7,807 nucleotides of DNA from positions 1 through 7,807 of the forward strand of contig DAIEHO010000021.1 of the NCBI GenBank assembly GCA_027353565.1, given 5' to 3'. The DNA comes from Propionibacteriaceae bacterium. Lineage in GTDB: Bacteria; Actinomycetota; Actinomycetes; Propionibacteriales; Propionibacteriaceae. The translations under genes were made by a program, and so were the position numbers. This document shows, piece after piece, positions 6,964 through 7,807 of this stretch; within the stretch, counting starts at the first letter, position 1, and the number at the start of each line of letters is the position of its first letter. Under the pieces are notes generated by a model that worked only from the letters and a program-made list of their open reading frames with translations, did not search any database and was not told the DNA's origin.

Positions 6964-7521
6964 ATGGGTATCGAGGACAAGCTTCCGTCCGGTGTCCTGC
7001 TGACGACCGTCGAGGGCGTCATCGGTTGGCTGCGGCAGGCGTCGTTCTGGCCGGCCACCATGGGCCTGGCCTGCTGCGCCATCGAGATGATGGCGTTCGG
7101 CGCCCCACGCTTCGACGCCGGCCGCTGGGGCCAGGAGGTCTTCCGCGCCTCGCCGCGCCAGGCCGACCTGCTCATCGTGTCGGGCCGGGTCAGCCAGAAG
7201 ATGGCTCCCGTCGTGCGCCAGGTGTACGACCAGATGCCGAACCCCAAGTGGGTCATCTCGATGGGCGCGTGCGCGTCGTCGGGCGGCATGTTCAACAACT
7301 ACGCGATCGTGCAGGGCTGCGACCACATCGTGCCCGTCGACGTCTACCTGCCGGGCTGCCCGCCTCGGCCGGACATGCTCATCGACGCGATGTTCAAGCT
7401 CCGCAAGGGTGACGTGGCCCACTACCCGATCGGCCCGGACCGCATCGCCGCCGACGAGGCGGCCGAGCAGGCAGCCCTCGTCGCGCCCAGCACGCTGGAG
7501 ATGAAGGGCCTCATGCGATGA
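6964..7521 (+). CDS. nuoB: NADH-quinone oxidoreductase subunit B
   Basis: NuoB carries iron-sulfur cluster N2, the last centre that passes electrons to quinone in complex I, in the peripheral arm facing the cytoplasm. The four N2 ligands are all present: adjacent Cys37 and Cys38 in GLACCAIEM, Cys103 in MGACASSGG and Cys132 in LPGCPPRP. The 185-residue length is normal for actinobacterial NuoB, including the variable alanine-rich C-terminal tail after about residue 160. The ATG start is supported by AGGTGA (6953-6958), 5 bases upstream. Its stop overlaps the nuoC start (ATGA), so B and C are translationally coupled. Confidence 0.98.
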   Translation: MGIEDKLPSGVLLTTVEGVIGWLRQASFWPATMGLACCAIEMMAFGAPRFDAGRWGQEVFRASPRQADLLIVSGRVSQKMAPVVRQVYDQMPNPKWVISMGACASSGGMFNNYAIVQGCDHIVPVDVYLPGCPPRPDMLIDAMFKLRKGDVAHYPIGPDRIAADEAAEQAALVAPSTLEMKGLMR

Positions 7522-7807
7522 CCGATCCGAGCTCCGCAGACCTCGCCGAGGTCAAGGCCGCCGCCTCGGCGCCGGCCCGTGAGGTGACGCGCCAGGGCAT
7601 GTGGGGGCACGGGCCAGGCGACACGTCCGGCTACGGCGGCATCGTGCGCTCCTTCGAGAGGTTCCCACCCGCCGACCGCCCGTACGGCTCGTACTTCGAC
7701 GAGATCGTGGACCGGCTCCACGCGCTGCTGCCGGGCGCCGACCTGGACCACGTGGTCGTCGCCCACGACGAGCTGACGATCTTCGTGCCGAAGGCCGACC
7801 TGCTCCA
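7518..7807 (+). CDS. nuoC: NADH-quinone oxidoreductase subunit C, 5' part (cut by window end)
   Basis: The visible 96 codons encode the start of NuoC, the 30-kDa-type peripheral-arm subunit of complex I that helps shape the quinone site beside NuoB and NuoD. I translated it by hand from ATG 7518, which overlaps the nuoB stop; AAGGG at 7504-7508 may serve as its ribosome binding site. The N-terminus has the actinobacterial-type extension with GDTSGYGG (34-41) and RPYGSYFDE (54-62), followed by the beginning of the conserved alpha-beta domain ([13 protein letters not shown], 78-90). The conserved C-terminal signature of the family lies beyond the window. Nothing suggests damage; nuoD would be expected next. 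Confidence 0.93.
   Translation, partial: MTDPSSADLAEVKAAASAPAREVTRQGMWGHGPGDTSGYGGIVRSFERFPPADRPYGSYFDEIVDRLHALLPGADLDHVVVAHDELTIFVPKADLL

Noticed and set aside
1..7807. Mobile element, prophage, CRISPR or defence island
   Set aside because: No transposase, integrase, att-like repeats, spaced direct repeats or toxin-antitoxin genes were seen. The Cas4-like features of the nuclease belong to a housekeeping-type TM0106 protein with no cas neighbours.

Overview
The window looks like chromosomal DNA of a high-GC actinobacterium, most likely of the Nocardioides/Aeromicrobium kind. That placement rests on base composition, codons almost always ending in G or C, frequent GTG starts, and protein style (actinobacterial MenG, MenJ-like reductase, NuoC with an N-terminal GDTSGYGG extension). 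It is an inference, since no marker gene is present. All eight genes look intact; the first and last are cut only by the window edges. I see no tRNA, rRNA, CRISPR array, insertion sequence or phage gene.

Left block, minus strand (1-2348): menG, the methyltransferase that finishes menaquinone, is followed with a 4-base stop/start overlap by a TM0106-type RecB-like nuclease whose 3' end lies beyond base 1. Middle block, plus strand (2477-4872): an ABC ATPase and a large multi-pass membrane protein overlap by 4 bases and form a two-gene ABC transporter, probably an exporter, of unknown substrate. It is divergent from menG across a 128-base gap. Right block, plus strand (5150-7807): a MenJ-like isoprenoid-chain reductase, then nuoA, nuoB and the start of nuoC, the first genes of the proton-pumping NADH:quinone oxidoreductase (complex I) operon.

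The common theme is respiratory quinone: MenG methylates the menaquinone ring, the MenJ-like enzyme probably saturates its side chain, and complex I reduces it. The ABC pair and the nuclease have no evident biochemical link to this theme.

I found no convincing undescribed system. The points most worth a second look are the internally duplicated layout of the exporter membrane protein, the non-standard Q-loop and D-loop of its ATPase, the loss of the usual acidic residue in nuclease motif III despite an intact-looking cysteine set, tandem hairpins ahead of nuoA, and a marked excess of the palindrome CGTACG with GTA valine codons confined to GTAC contexts.
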